A stretch of 38,743 nt of DNA from an uncultured bacterium (GCA_903930015.1 CAIYXB010000193.1:1-38743), one strand, 5' to 3'. Counted from the stretch's first letter, positions 16,502 to 25,122 are shown. The notes: a model not told the origin generated them from the letters alone. Numbers and translations: made by a program.

Positions 16502-17698
16502 ATGAAATTTCCAGATGCTATTAATATAGAAACTGCTTCATGGCTTCATGGAGTAAGTTTTTTAAAGCAAGTGGCTTTATTGAGAGCAGAATATGCTTTA
16601 AATAATGGTTTAGAAAATAGTCCAAGTGCGCAAGTGAATCAAGTAGCTTGGTCCAAGCTAAGAGAATGTGACAAGCAGGTTTTAGCCTTGTCTTTTTTTG
16701 GTTTATCTAATGATGAAATAGCCTCAAAGCTTAATCTTAAAAAAAATAGCCGCGTTGTTACAAGCTCTGTAATTAGAGCTTCTAATGCGCTGGGTATTAA
16801 TAAAGACACTAGAGATGAAATTAGAGCGAGTATTCAAAAGTTTTCTAATCCTAAGCAAATCTCTGGTTATAAGGATGTTATGGATAGAGACAGTTTGATA
16901 GCTTTTTTTTATGATAAGAAAAATTTAGTTGAGGCTGATTCTCTTTTGATATCTTATACCCCTGCTTATATAGCTGGGCTTATTAGAGCTTTTATCAAAA
17001 GTTTAGATAAGATCGATCAGAAAATTTTTAAACTAGAGTTTGAAAAAGGTTTAAAGCATGACGAGGTTGCACCGCAGGTTAAACTGCATAAATCGCGTGT
17101 ATTTTCTCGATCAAGGGATTATAAAGAGAAAATCAAAGAATGGATTGTAAATTATTTGGGTCTTAAAGTTTGGCTACCAAGGCAGATTGACCCTTTTAAG
17201 ACTGCACTTTTGACTAAAGATGATATTTTGGTCCTAAGATCTTTTTTAAAGGATGATGACCTTAGTCTTATAGCCCAGGATCGATCTATTACAGAGCGTA
17301 CTGTTCATAATCGATTAGCTTTTATCGCAAAGTCTCTTGACTTAAATAGAGAAAGTTTTTATGAGATTAAAGAGCATAATTTAAACAAGAGAGATTTTGA
17401 TTATTTATATAGAAATTTATTACAATTTTTATTTCCGCCGGAGGGAGCTATTCCTGATAAATTTAAAGTATTAGCTAAGTTCTATAATAAACAGAGCATT
17501 TTTAAAGTTATTGTTTCTGATTTAAAGAACTTTAATCCTCGAACTAATAAGCGTTATTTTAAATTGATGTTGCAGGGTTATAGTCAAGGAGCTATTGCAA
17601 GAAAGCTAGAGGTAAGTCAGTCCTCGATTTCTGTCTCTTTATCTAGAACAAGAAAGCTATTACTAACTTTTTTAGAAGATAAACTAAGGATGCCCTGA
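16502..17698 (+). CDS. Unknown protein with four helix-turn-helix-like modules
   Basis: A 398-residue protein that appears to be built from repeated DNA-binding modules resembling sigma-70 region 4 or LuxR-type helix-turn-helix units. Module 1 (about 51-100) has DKQVLALSFFGLSNDEIASKL. Module 2 (about 168-222) has DQKIFKLEFEKGLKHDEVA. Module 3 (about 236-283) has DILVLRSFLKDDDLSLIA then ERTVHNRL. Module 4 (about 343-392) has YFKLMLQGYSQGAIARKL then SSISVSLSRTRK. Each shows 'aromatic/hydrophobic - G or D - S/D - x - x - I/V - A' before a second helix. No region 2 of a sigma factor, receiver or enzyme domain is visible. No Shine-Dalgarno sequence is seen, and the stop lies within a hairpin. Confidence 0.75.
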   Translation: MKFPDAINIETASWLHGVSFLKQVALLRAEYALNNGLENSPSAQVNQVAWSKLRECDKQVLALSFFGLSNDEIASKLNLKKNSRVVTSSVIRASNALGINKDTRDEIRASIQKFSNPKQISGYKDVMDRDSLIAFFYDKKNLVEADSLLISYTPAYIAGLIRAFIKSLDKIDQKIFKLEFEKGLKHDEVAPQVKLHKSRVFSRSRDYKEKIKEWIVNYLGLKVWLPRQIDPFKTALLTKDDILVLRSFLKDDDLSLIAQDRSITERTVHNRLAFIAKSLDLNRESFYEIKEHNLNKRDFDYLYRNLLQFLFPPEGAIPDKFKVLAKFYNKQSIFKVIVSDLKNFNPRTNKRYFKLMLQGYSQGAIARKLEVSQSSISVSLSRTRKLLLTFLEDKLRMP

Positions 17699-17761
17699 AA
17701 AACGAAGTTTTTCAATCGGGCGTCCAGATAAAAGGTAGCAATCATGCGCAGCATGAGTTGC
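17692..17761. repeat. Two triloop hairpins after the multi-HTH gene
   Basis: TGAAAAAC-gaa-GTTTTTCA (17696-17714) is a perfect 8-bp stem extended by GCCC/GGGC across a bulge; it includes the stop codon of the upstream gene. The second hairpin, GCAATCATGC-gca-GCATGAGTTGC (17738-17761), has one bulge. Both are closed by C-GNA-G. They may end the upstream transcript, although no T-run follows, so a repeat origin is favoured. Confidence 0.55.
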
Positions 17762-17861
17762 CAAGTTACTAGAAATTTCCATTTTTCAGTGAATCCTTAA
17801 AGAAACTTACACAAAAAGCATGATTTTGATAAAGTCATATAAGATTTGATAGTCAGTTTTT

Positions 17862-18854
17862 ATGCAAGTTGAAAAACCAGTATTCATAATAGGTTCTTAT
17901 AGAGGTGGCACAAGCCTTCTATTTCGCTTGCTTTCGGAAAGTAAAGAACTTTGGTCTATGTATAGAGAGTCAAATCATATTTGGCAAAGCTATCATCGTG
18001 ATTTAAAAGAAAGTTCAGATACAGTTTATTTTGAAGAACTTGAGAATGGAAATTTTTTAAATACTAATACAAATGAAGAAATTAAAGATCTAGAAGAAAA
18101 AAAAATATTGATGGATCTTGCTTATCATTATTCAACTTATAATAGTTATATCTTGGGTTATTTAGGTCGTGTAAAGTTACTTAGGGAAGGAGTTAGCTGG
18201 GTTCTAGATCTTATTAATTACATTAATTATATTTATAAAGTGATGAATATAGTTAATTATAGAATTGTGGATAAGACACCGCCTAATATTTTTAGAATAG
18301 ATTTTCTTGCCAATCTATATCCGGATGCAAAATTTATTTATCTTACTCGTGATGGAAATGATAATATCAATTCCTTAATTAGTGCATGGTGCCATAAATC
18401 TAAATTTCAGTACCCTTATCGTAAGTATTTGGGCGGGAATTTAAAATTAAAAGATTGCGATTCTAAGGTTTGGAAGTTCTTTATTCCAAAAGGCTTTAAG
18501 GAAGAAAATTATAAAGATCAATCTATTGCATCTGTTTGTTCTGATCAATGGCTTTTAGCTCATGAAGCAGCACAGAGATCTTTTGAGAAAATCGATAGCT
18601 CAAGATTTATTCAAGTAAAGTTTGAAGATCTTTTAAGTAGACCAAAATCTGTAATGAAAGATATTTGTTCATTTATTGATATCGATTTCTCGAAAAAATT
18701 AGAAAAAATTATTGAAGAAATGCCACCAGTTAACACTGACACTAAACAATCTAAGAGTAAAAGTACAAAAAAACAAAATAATCATGAGTTTGAAGAAAAA
18801 ATATCTAAGATGCAAAGCAAGCTGGGTTATAATCAAAACTCATATGCCATCTGA
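17862..18854 (+). CDS. Sulfotransferase-family protein
   Basis: Cytosolic-type sulfotransferases move sulfate from PAPS to an acceptor. The 5'-phosphosulfate loop is GSYRGGTS (11-18), and a 3'-phosphate-binding region is seen in KFIYLTRDGNDNINSL (about 158-173), with DKT-P-P-N before it. At 330 residues the length suits the family. The acceptor cannot be read from sequence; glycolipids, sulfolipids and proteins are all possible. The C-terminus (about 290-330) is Lys/Ser-rich. Its stop overlaps the pdxJ start by 11 nt, so the two are co-transcribed. GATAGT lies 8 nt before the ATG, with no Shine-Dalgarno sequence. Confidence 0.8.
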   Translation: MQVEKPVFIIGSYRGGTSLLFRLLSESKELWSMYRESNHIWQSYHRDLKESSDTVYFEELENGNFLNTNTNEEIKDLEEKKILMDLAYHYSTYNSYILGYLGRVKLLREGVSWVLDLINYINYIYKVMNIVNYRIVDKTPPNIFRIDFLANLYPDAKFIYLTRDGNDNINSLISAWCHKSKFQYPYRKYLGGNLKLKDCDSKVWKFFIPKGFKEENYKDQSIASVCSDQWLLAHEAAQRSFEKIDSSRFIQVKFEDLLSRPKSVMKDICSFIDIDFSKKLEKIIEEMPPVNTDTKQSKSKSTKKQNNHEFEEKISKMQSKLGYNQNSYAI

Positions 18855-19671
18855 GTTACACATAAATATTGATCATATCGCGACTATTAGAAATGCTCGC
18901 AAGACCGTAGAGCCTAATTTAATAGATGCTATAAAAGTAATTGAAGGTACTAAAGCTTTTGGTATAACTACTCACCTAAGAGAAGATAGACGTCATATTA
19001 ATGATCAAGACATAAAAGGGATTGATGAATATTTAAAAAACTCTCGTCTGGGATTTACTTTTGAAATGGGAGCTTCTGAAGAAATAAGATCTATATTATT
19101 AAAAACATCAGCAAAATTAGCAACTATAGTGCCTGAAAAAAGAGAAGAACTCACTACTGAAGGTGGTTTGAATCTTGTTGATAGAAAATCATATCTTCAA
19201 GAATTTATAAAACCAATTCAAGATTCTGGGATAAAAGTGAGCTTCTTTATTGATCCAATTGAAGAGCAAATAGAGCTTGCAAGCAAACTTGGTGCAGAAT
19301 TTATTGAAATCCACACAGGTACTTATGCAAATTTATTTATCAAGTACCATCAAGAATTTTCTGCTATTGGTCCCTTTTATAATCCACAAATGATAGATGC
19401 AATTAATTTTGAACATTTAGCAAGTCCTATTAAAGAAGAGGTTTTAAGAATTCAAAAAGCAAGTATTTTGGCTCAGGAGCTTGGTTTGAAAGTAAATTTA
19501 GGGCATGGACTCACAGTAAGTAATCTGCCAGCTTTATTTAGTAAGCTCACTGATATTAAGGAACTACATATAGGGCACAGTATAGTTGCTAACAGCGTCT
19601 TTTATGGCTTAGATAGAGCTATTGATTTATATGTAAATTCTATTAAAATTCCGCAAAAAGTTTTAATCTAA
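18844..19671 (+). CDS. pdxJ: Pyridoxine 5'-phosphate synthase PdxJ
   Basis: Condenses 1-deoxyxylulose 5-phosphate with 3-amino-2-oxopropyl phosphate to make pyridoxine 5'-phosphate. The protein begins MPSELHINIDHIATIRNAR, matching the conserved PdxJ N-terminus, so the frame's earlier ATG at 18712 is rejected. Further landmarks are HLREDRRHI, FEMGA, TTEGGLN, SFFIDP, EIHTG and GHGLTVSN toward the end. The 275-residue length is slightly longer than usual (about 240) because of an insert around residues 160-185. It overlaps the sulfotransferase gene by 11 nt. PdxJ marks the DXP-dependent vitamin B6 route. Confidence 0.95.
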   Translation: MPSELHINIDHIATIRNARKTVEPNLIDAIKVIEGTKAFGITTHLREDRRHINDQDIKGIDEYLKNSRLGFTFEMGASEEIRSILLKTSAKLATIVPEKREELTTEGGLNLVDRKSYLQEFIKPIQDSGIKVSFFIDPIEEQIELASKLGAEFIEIHTGTYANLFIKYHQEFSAIGPFYNPQMIDAINFEHLASPIKEEVLRIQKASILAQELGLKVNLGHGLTVSNLPALFSKLTDIKELHIGHSIVANSVFYGLDRAIDLYVNSIKIPQKVLI

Positions 19672-19719
19672 TAATTCAATCTATCCAAGAATTGCTCGTA
19701 TTAACAGAGATTGTAAAGT

Positions 19720-20700
19720 TTAAAAAACACCAAGTCTACGCAACATCTCATCTGAAGAAAGATGCTCTGGATATATGCTTATTCCTGCGTTTACTCCATG
19801 ATCTTTAGCTGCTTTTAAGCTAGCTTCAACTTCACCATGATTAGTCCTATCACCATCTGTAATTAGGTGAATATTTAAATTGTCTTTTTTGGAAAGTCTT
19901 TTAAGGTCGTTAATACTGTCTTTGACGAAGTTATAGACAGTATCATTATTTCTGTTTTTGATACCATGCCAGTAAGTCATTGGCATAAGTACATCCCAGT
20001 TGTTTGCTACATATTCCCATGGATAGTCAACTTTAATTTTTGGAGAATAAACAATCGCTATTAGTGGATAATCATTTGCTACATTTTTTTTGATTTTTTC
20101 AGTGTAGGATGTCACTGCCCAAAGAGCAGTATTTTCTTCGATATCTGCAGCCATACCATCAAATCTTTCTCCATCTGGGCTGATGTAATTTGCTACTTGA
20201 ATAAATTTATCTGCATCCTCGCTTGGATTTTTTAAAAAACAGTAACTCCATCCGATTACTTTGATATTGTTTGCATGAGCATCCTTGAGCAATTTATCAA
20301 TCTCTTTTTTTAGTTTGAATGTAGGAGTGTTAGATCTATTTACTTGTAAATAAATTGTATCGATATTGAATTTTTTTAAACGATCTAAAAAGGCTTGATT
20401 ATTTTTTGGATAGTTCCATAAGTTGACCCAAGTACCTTTACCGGAAGTTATGGATTCGATTTTTTCTTCTTTAATAGTTTCTGGCTCAATAGACTTATCG
20501 TTTTTTAAAGTTTCAACTTCAATACGGTTATGTAAATTTGCTCGGCCTATTCTAATATATTTGGTTGTTGTAACAGCGTCGCTAGCTTTAATATTTTGCG
20601 CTGAAAATATAACGATAAATAGTATGAAAAGTATTGTTCTATCAATATTCACCCTAATAACTTTATACCAAGTTAATTCCTCCTGCAAACCCTGATGCAA
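19720..20700 (-). CDS. Exported glycoside-hydrolase-like TIM-barrel protein
   Basis: A 326-residue protein with an N-terminal hydrophobic signal segment (about 22-36, FILFIVIFSAQNIKA then SDA) and a barrel-like domain from about 88. Repeating strand-like pieces such as IDTIYLQVN, IKVIGWSY, FDGMAADIEE, WDVLMPMTYWHG and VNAGISIYPE follow the order of putative glycoside hydrolases of the DUF4015 kind. The acidic pair in ADIEE could be catalytic, but the substrate is unknown. The N-terminus before the signal segment is long. A GTG at 20652 would shorten it, yet TAAAAT 7 nt before the ATG at 20700 supports the long form. It lies 29 nt downstream of mgtE, same strand. Confidence 0.6.
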   Translation of the reverse strand: MHQGLQEELTWYKVIRVNIDRTILFILFIVIFSAQNIKASDAVTTTKYIRIGRANLHNRIEVETLKNDKSIEPETIKEEKIESITSGKGTWVNLWNYPKNNQAFLDRLKKFNIDTIYLQVNRSNTPTFKLKKEIDKLLKDAHANNIKVIGWSYCFLKNPSEDADKFIQVANYISPDGERFDGMAADIEENTALWAVTSYTEKIKKNVANDYPLIAIVYSPKIKVDYPWEYVANNWDVLMPMTYWHGIKNRNNDTVYNFVKDSINDLKRLSKKDNLNIHLITDGDRTNHGEVEASLKAAKDHGVNAGISIYPEHLSSDEMLRRLGVF

Positions 20701-20729
20701 AATATTTTATAAGATATTGATTAAGTCAC

Positions 20730-22085
20730 CTAAACTAATTGGTTGATAAATTTGGTTATCAAAGTTAAATAAACGAAAAAAGAGATCATATCGATTCCTG
20801 TTGTAATAAGCGGCCCACTTGCAGTTGCTGGGTCAAGATTGAATTTATTAAAAAAGATTGGAGTAAGTGTACCAAGTATGACAGCAAGCATCATAGAGAG
20901 AATTAGTGAAATTCCAATTAAAACAGAAAGAGTTAGATTGTTATAGAAATAAAATGATAATAAGCCTGTAATAAGAGCGCAAGTTATTCCAATAAATAGA
21001 CTTGTCAGAATTTCATGAAAGAGAATTTTCATGTTTTTTTCTTTTGCCACTTCACCTGTGTAAAGTCCTCGAACAATAATAGTTGTACTTTGATTTCCTA
21101 TGTTACCTGAAAGCCCCGAAAGCAGCGGCATAAAAGAAATGGCGATTGGGATTGCTGCAATAGTCACATCAAATTTTGCAATTAAAACAGAAGCAAAGCA
21201 TTGCCCAATTAAGGTAATTATTAGCCAAGGTGTTCTTGCTTTATAGGCTCCTAAATAGTTGTTTAAAAGATAGTCAGAGCTATCAGCATCAGCTTCAACG
21301 TTAATACCGCTTGATTGATAAATGTCAGCAGTTGCTTCTTCTTCAATAACGTCAACAACGTCATCAATAGTTATAATTCCAACTAATTGTTGATTAGGGT
21401 TGGTAACTGGGATTGCTAAAAATCTATATTTGGAAATTAAATCTGATGCAACTTCTTGATCCTCATCTACATTTACTGAGATAACATCTTGAGTTAAATG
21501 ATCTGAAACTAAGTCGTCGTCATTTGCTAGGAAGAGTTGTCTTAAGCTGATCACTCCAACAAGCTCGCCAAATTTTTTGGTAACATAGACATAGATGATT
21601 TCATAATCAGTTTCTTTTGCTTTGAGTCTTACGTATCGCAGTGCAGCACTGATTTTCAAATCAGCTCTTACGCTAATAAAACCAGGAGTCATAATACCAC
21701 CACAGGTATTTGGATCAAAGCTCATGAGCTCCTTTAGAACAACAGGTTTTTGAATATTACTCATTATATTAACCATGCGTTTGTCATCTAAAAGAGCAAG
21801 AATATCTGCAGCATCATCAAGTTGCATTGCATTTGAAAATCTAGTTATTTCATCATCGCTAACTTTTTCAAAAAATTGTTTAATTTCTGATTCAGTTAAC
21901 TCAACAATAAATTTTGAAATTTGTTCATCTGACAGTATTTCAAGAAGGATTTCTTTTTCTTTCTCATCTAGTTTGGGATATTCTTCTGCAATGTCTTGAG
22001 GGTAAAAATCGTCGAGTTTGTTTCTTAGCTCAAGAATTCTAGCTTCATCTAAGTCTTGTAATAGATTTTTTAAATCAAGCGCCAT
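20730..22085 (-). CDS. mgtE: Magnesium transporter MgtE
   Basis: A magnesium-gated channel of the inner membrane. The order is that of the family: an N-terminal superhelical MgtE_N domain (about 30-130), two CBS domains (about 140-260) that sense cytosolic magnesium, and five membrane helices (about 283-451). PLLSGLSGNIGNQSTTI (about 318-334) is the pore signature region. The 451-residue length is typical. No Shine-Dalgarno sequence is seen; TATACT lies 8 nt before the ATG. It is divergent from cdsA. Confidence 0.95.
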   Translation of the reverse strand: MALDLKNLLQDLDEARILELRNKLDDFYPQDIAEEYPKLDEKEKEILLEILSDEQISKFIVELTESEIKQFFEKVSDDEITRFSNAMQLDDAADILALLDDKRMVNIMSNIQKPVVLKELMSFDPNTCGGIMTPGFISVRADLKISAALRYVRLKAKETDYEIIYVYVTKKFGELVGVISLRQLFLANDDDLVSDHLTQDVISVNVDEDQEVASDLISKYRFLAIPVTNPNQQLVGIITIDDVVDVIEEEATADIYQSSGINVEADADSSDYLLNNYLGAYKARTPWLIITLIGQCFASVLIAKFDVTIAAIPIAISFMPLLSGLSGNIGNQSTTIIVRGLYTGEVAKEKNMKILFHEILTSLFIGITCALITGLLSFYFYNNLTLSVLIGISLILSMMLAVILGTLTPIFFNKFNLDPATASGPLITTGIDMISFFVYLTLITKFINQLV

Positions 22086-22093
22086 CTTTTTAA

Positions 22094-22131
22094 GTATAAC
22101 GTGTAGCTTTAAGCCTAAAACAGCATATAAT
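22094..22131. promoter_or_regulatory. Divergent -10 elements of mgtE and cdsA
   Basis: The minus-strand TATACT (22099-22094) serves mgtE and the plus-strand TATAAT (22126-22131) serves cdsA. The 26 nt between them must hold both -35 regions, so the two promoters probably overlap. Neither -35 is a good match to TTGACA. Confidence 0.45.
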
Positions 22132-22147
22132 GTACTTGTTTATCGCA

Positions 22148-23041
22148 ATGGAAAAATATACTAATAGAATTTTAACTGGGGCAATGCTATTTATAGCAGC
22201 TTTTTTGCTTACTTATTTTAGTTCTGTTGTCTCAACTTTAGTAATTCTTGTTTTGAGTTTTTTAACAATTTATGAGTTTAAGGCTTTATCAAACAAGATG
22301 GGCATTTATCCCGTGGTTAATTGGATATATTTTTTTAGTGCAATGTTTATTTTGTTGCCATTGCTAACTTCAAAAAATCACTCAACAAATACAGTTTATG
22401 TTTTTCAACTTAGTATTATGCTCTCAGCATATATAGTAATTTTTTCAAGGATTCTTTTAAAAACAGCAGTTACCAAATTTGAAGATATAACAGCGTCACT
22501 GTGGGCGATTTTTCATTTAGGATTGTTGCCAAGTTTTTTTGTTTGGCTGAGAATCTTAGATAATGGTTTTGACTATTTTTTTACTATCGTCATTGCCATT
22601 AGTGCAAGTGATGTAGGTTGTTTGATTTTTGGAAAATTATTTGGAAAACAAAAATTAGCTCCTCAAATAAGTCCAGGTAAAACAGTTGCTGGTAGTATAG
22701 GTGGAATTTTTTGTGGTTCACTTGCATTTTGGGGCTCTACAAAAATTTTCTCTTTTGAACTTAGACCGGATCTTTGGATTTTGCATAATGGTCTTATAAA
22801 GAGTTTGATTAGTTTGTGCGGGCAAGAAGTATTTTTTCTTGTTTTAGTTTTGGTTTTGGGAGCTTTGCTTGCTATTGTTGCTCAAATTGGAGACCTTCTT
22901 GTAAGCGTTTTAAAAAGGGCAGCTGGGGTAAAAGATTCTGGTACTATTTTGCTTTCACATGGCGGTGTTTTAGACAGAGTAGATAGTCATTTTTTTGCAG
23001 CATGGCTTGCTTTCTATATTTTTTATTACTTCTTAATGTAA
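22148..23041 (+). CDS. cdsA: Phosphatidate cytidylyltransferase CdsA
   Basis: Makes CDP-diacylglycerol from phosphatidic acid and CTP in the inner membrane. The family signature is complete near the C-terminus: SVLKRAAGVKDSG then SHGGVLDRVDS. SPGKTVAGSIGG (about 179-190) is also diagnostic. Six to eight hydrophobic helices span the protein. An in-frame ATG at 22130 would add six residues, but it overlaps a perfect TATAAT (22126-22131), so the start at 22148 (MEKYTNRILTGAM) is preferred. It is divergent from mgtE. Confidence 0.93.
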   Translation: MEKYTNRILTGAMLFIAAFLLTYFSSVVSTLVILVLSFLTIYEFKALSNKMGIYPVVNWIYFFSAMFILLPLLTSKNHSTNTVYVFQLSIMLSAYIVIFSRILLKTAVTKFEDITASLWAIFHLGLLPSFFVWLRILDNGFDYFFTIVIAISASDVGCLIFGKLFGKQKLAPQISPGKTVAGSIGGIFCGSLAFWGSTKIFSFELRPDLWILHNGLIKSLISLCGQEVFFLVLVLVLGALLAIVAQIGDLLVSVLKRAAGVKDSGTILLSHGGVLDRVDSHFFAAWLAFYIFYYFLM

Positions 23042-23044
23042 CAA

Positions 23045-23167
23045 GATTTGTCACGAAATCGCTCATAGCTGCGTTACACTCGTCCCTTGCCATTCTCATT
23101 TACGTTCTAGTAAATTCCGGTGGCTCGGGACTTGCAAGCCTTGCTCTGAACGATTTCTTGGCAAATC
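23045..23167. repeat. 123-nt imperfect palindrome directly after cdsA
   Basis: The whole segment folds on itself. The ends GATTTGTCACGAAATCGCTC (from 23045) and GAACGATTTCTTGGCAAATC (to 23167) pair at 17 of 20 positions, and the arms stay partly complementary (GTCCC/GGGAC, GCCA/TGGC) down to ATTTAC/GTAAAT at the centre (23098-23115). It begins 3 nt after the cdsA stop. The gradual decay of pairing looks like an old palindromic mobile repeat (MITE-like) rather than a terminator. An open frame through it is a by-product. Confidence 0.7.
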
Positions 23168-23269
23168 TACTGAAAACCCCTAAAAACCCTATAAAGCAGC
23201 CAAAAATCTTAAAAAATACTAGTCAATACAAATTTTAAGCTAAAATAATAAGCCAGTAAATCCTATAGA

Positions 23270-23300
23270 CCAGACTTTTAGTTTGGCTTGTTTCTTTTAT
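23270..23300 (+). terminator. Weak intrinsic terminator
   Basis: CCAGACT-ttt-AGTTTGG (23270-23286, with one G-T pair) is followed by the T-rich CTTGTTTCTTTT. It could end the cdsA transcript beyond the palindrome. Confidence 0.4.
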
Positions 23301-23317
23301 TGCTGGCCTAAATTGAA

Positions 23318-24475
23318 ATGAGTGCTGAAATGACTAAGCTCAATAAATTTCAAGATCTTGCTAATCAAATTAGCAAAGATTCAAGCACGTCGCTACCAAG
23401 CCAAGATAAAAAGCCAGAATCAGTAGTTCCAATCTCTGAGAATTTAGTTGATGATATGCATAAGGAAGTAGTATTAGAATCTAAAACTTTGCAAGACACT
23501 AATGTACAAAATCAAAGTATTAAAAGTTTTTTTGATCCCAATCGTTTAATAAATGATGTTCGTTATCGTAATAATGTATTAAGTGCTTCAAATGCTTTTT
23601 TACATGGTCTTGCTACAGTTACAAATTTTATTGCCAAAGATAATCCAGCTTTAAAAGTTATAAATCATGTTGTTGATAGATCAGCTTTCTTTTGCACGCG
23701 TTGGCTTACTCCATATATTTCTTATGGTCATGCAGTGTTTACAGCATTTGGAAAACAAAAAGAACCAATTTTAGGTTTAATCAAAGCTATTCCACCAGCG
23801 TTTTTCCCAATTGTTGGTGATGCAAATATTGATATGGTTTATGGTACAAGTACAGCTTTTAATCAGCCTTATGACAATATCATGAACAGAATTAAGGAGC
23901 GAATTGCAACTTCTGATGACTATGCTAAGGAAGTACAAGATGCTAGAAAATCACCTTTAGCTTTTTCAGGATTGGTTTTTAAAGAACTAAAAAGTTTTCT
24001 TGGTGATTTTGTTCAAGGGAAATCAGATTTTTGGAAAGAGGGAATTTTTGTTATTAACTGTGCAATGATGTTTGCAGGATCAATCCCAATGCTTTTGTTT
24101 GGAAGAGACCAAAGAGATACTACGTTAGCAAAAATCTCAGGTGTGCTTAGGAATGTCGGTGGTACGCTTGGTGATGTAGGTTGGGTTTTTGGTGGAAAAG
24201 TCGAAAAAGAAAAAGTTATTATGGGTATAGTTTATACACTTGCTCAAATGGCAGATATTGCAAAACGCTTTGTTAGTGAAGATGTATCAAAAGTTCTTAT
24301 ACATTTAAGTGCAGCGCTTAATGTTTCTGCAATGACTGTCTGGAATACATTAAATACAGAAAATAACAAAAAGACTATTGATGATATAGTAAGTGAAAAA
24401 CTTAATAGAACTGCAAAGGCTCGAGATAATTCTCAGAAAAACTCTGAGCAAGCAGGATTGATGCTTGCAGCTTAG
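23318..24475 (+). CDS. Unknown 385-residue protein with hydrophobic segments
   Basis: No family is recognised. The first 65 residues are polar and probably disordered. Hydrophobic, Gly-containing stretches follow: about 157-172 (LIKAIPPAFFPIVGDA), 241-262 (EGIFVINCAMMFAGSIPMLL), 280-290 and 300-316. This suggests a protein that associates with or crosses a membrane, but no signal peptide precedes them. The C-terminus is polar and ends MLAA. A second in-frame ATG lies four codons in, and no Shine-Dalgarno sequence decides. It is followed after 168 nt by the secreted glycine-rich gene on the same strand. Confidence 0.65.
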   Translation: MSAEMTKLNKFQDLANQISKDSSTSLPSQDKKPESVVPISENLVDDMHKEVVLESKTLQDTNVQNQSIKSFFDPNRLINDVRYRNNVLSASNAFLHGLATVTNFIAKDNPALKVINHVVDRSAFFCTRWLTPYISYGHAVFTAFGKQKEPILGLIKAIPPAFFPIVGDANIDMVYGTSTAFNQPYDNIMNRIKERIATSDDYAKEVQDARKSPLAFSGLVFKELKSFLGDFVQGKSDFWKEGIFVINCAMMFAGSIPMLLFGRDQRDTTLAKISGVLRNVGGTLGDVGWVFGGKVEKEKVIMGIVYTLAQMADIAKRFVSEDVSKVLIHLSAALNVSAMTVWNTLNTENNKKTIDDIVSEKLNRTAKARDNSQKNSEQAGLMLAA

Positions 24476-24643
24476 TATTTAATGACACAAATTAGTGATT
24501 TATACCTAGGAACTTCTAATAAAACTTAACGTCTACATAATCAATAATTGGAATAACGTAGATATCAATGATGATAAAACAAGCATACAGAGCTAGGTTC
24601 ATATAACTAATGTTTTGGATGTTTAACAAAAGGAGGAGATCTT

Positions 24644-25048
24644 ATGACTAAATTAGTAAGACTCATGTTCGTGATAGCGGTAATTAGTTTCACTACAATT
24701 CCTGCTAAAGCGATAGAAAAGAACATTGTTACTTCACTTGTAGGTGGAGTTGTAGGTGCTCCAGTGGGTGCAGTGATGGGACTACTACGTGGTGGTGTTT
24801 CTAAGGGTGTCGAATATAGCGATTCATTTACAGGAGAATTTGATGGAATTATCGGACATGGTTTAGGCGGCATTATTGGTGTTCCAACTGGCTTTGTCAC
24901 AGGGCTAGGCTTAGGCGGTGTTACTGGTACGGTAAAAGGTTTAACTGATGGACTTTACAAAGGAATAGATGATCCTTTATCTGCAGATAGTTTAGGATTA
25001 GGCGGAAGCTTTACTGACTATGATCCGTATGATATTCACTTAATATAA
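24644..25048 (+). CDS. Exported glycine-zipper protein
   Basis: A 134-residue protein with a clear signal peptide (about 1-23: charged start, hydrophobic core, then PAKA). The mature part has two Gly-rich amphipathic stretches, GGVVGAPVGAVMGLLRGG (about 34-51) and GHGLGGIIGVPTGFVTGLG then GGVTG (about 72-96), with the small-x-x-x-small spacing of glycine zippers that insert in membranes. An acidic, Asp/Tyr-containing tail follows. The start is set by one of the best ribosome-binding sites in the window, AGGAGGAG 5 nt before the ATG. It may be an envelope protein; no family name is assigned. Confidence 0.75.
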   Translation: MTKLVRLMFVIAVISFTTIPAKAIEKNIVTSLVGGVVGAPVGAVMGLLRGGVSKGVEYSDSFTGEFDGIIGHGLGGIIGVPTGFVTGLGLGGVTGTVKGLTDGLYKGIDDPLSADSLGLGGSFTDYDPYDIHLI

Positions 25049-25074
25049 TTAAAGCTTACATCGTAGAACATTTT

Positions 25075-25105
25075 GGAGCTGGCACTATGCTGGCTCCTTT
25101 GTTTT
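25075..25105 (+). terminator. Intrinsic terminator after the glycine-zipper gene
   Basis: GGAGC (25075-25079) pairs with GCTCC (25093-25097), with inner GC/GC pairs and a TG/TG mismatch, followed by TTTGTTTT. It lies 27 nt past the stop at 25048. Confidence 0.65.
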
Positions 25106-25122
25106 GATATATTATATAGTCT

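Noticed and set aside
18712-18843. Longer N-terminus for PdxJ
   Set aside because: The extra 44 residues lie in the sulfotransferase coding region and precede the conserved PdxJ start at 18844.
23002-23238. Open frame of 78 codons overlapping the cdsA end
   Set aside because: It runs through both arms of the 123-nt palindrome, overlaps cdsA and has no ribosome-binding site or family resemblance.
24607-24900. Antisense open frame rich in Pro and Thr
   Set aside because: It is the reverse reading of the Gly/Val-rich codons of the secreted glycine-zipper gene, which has a strong ribosome-binding site.
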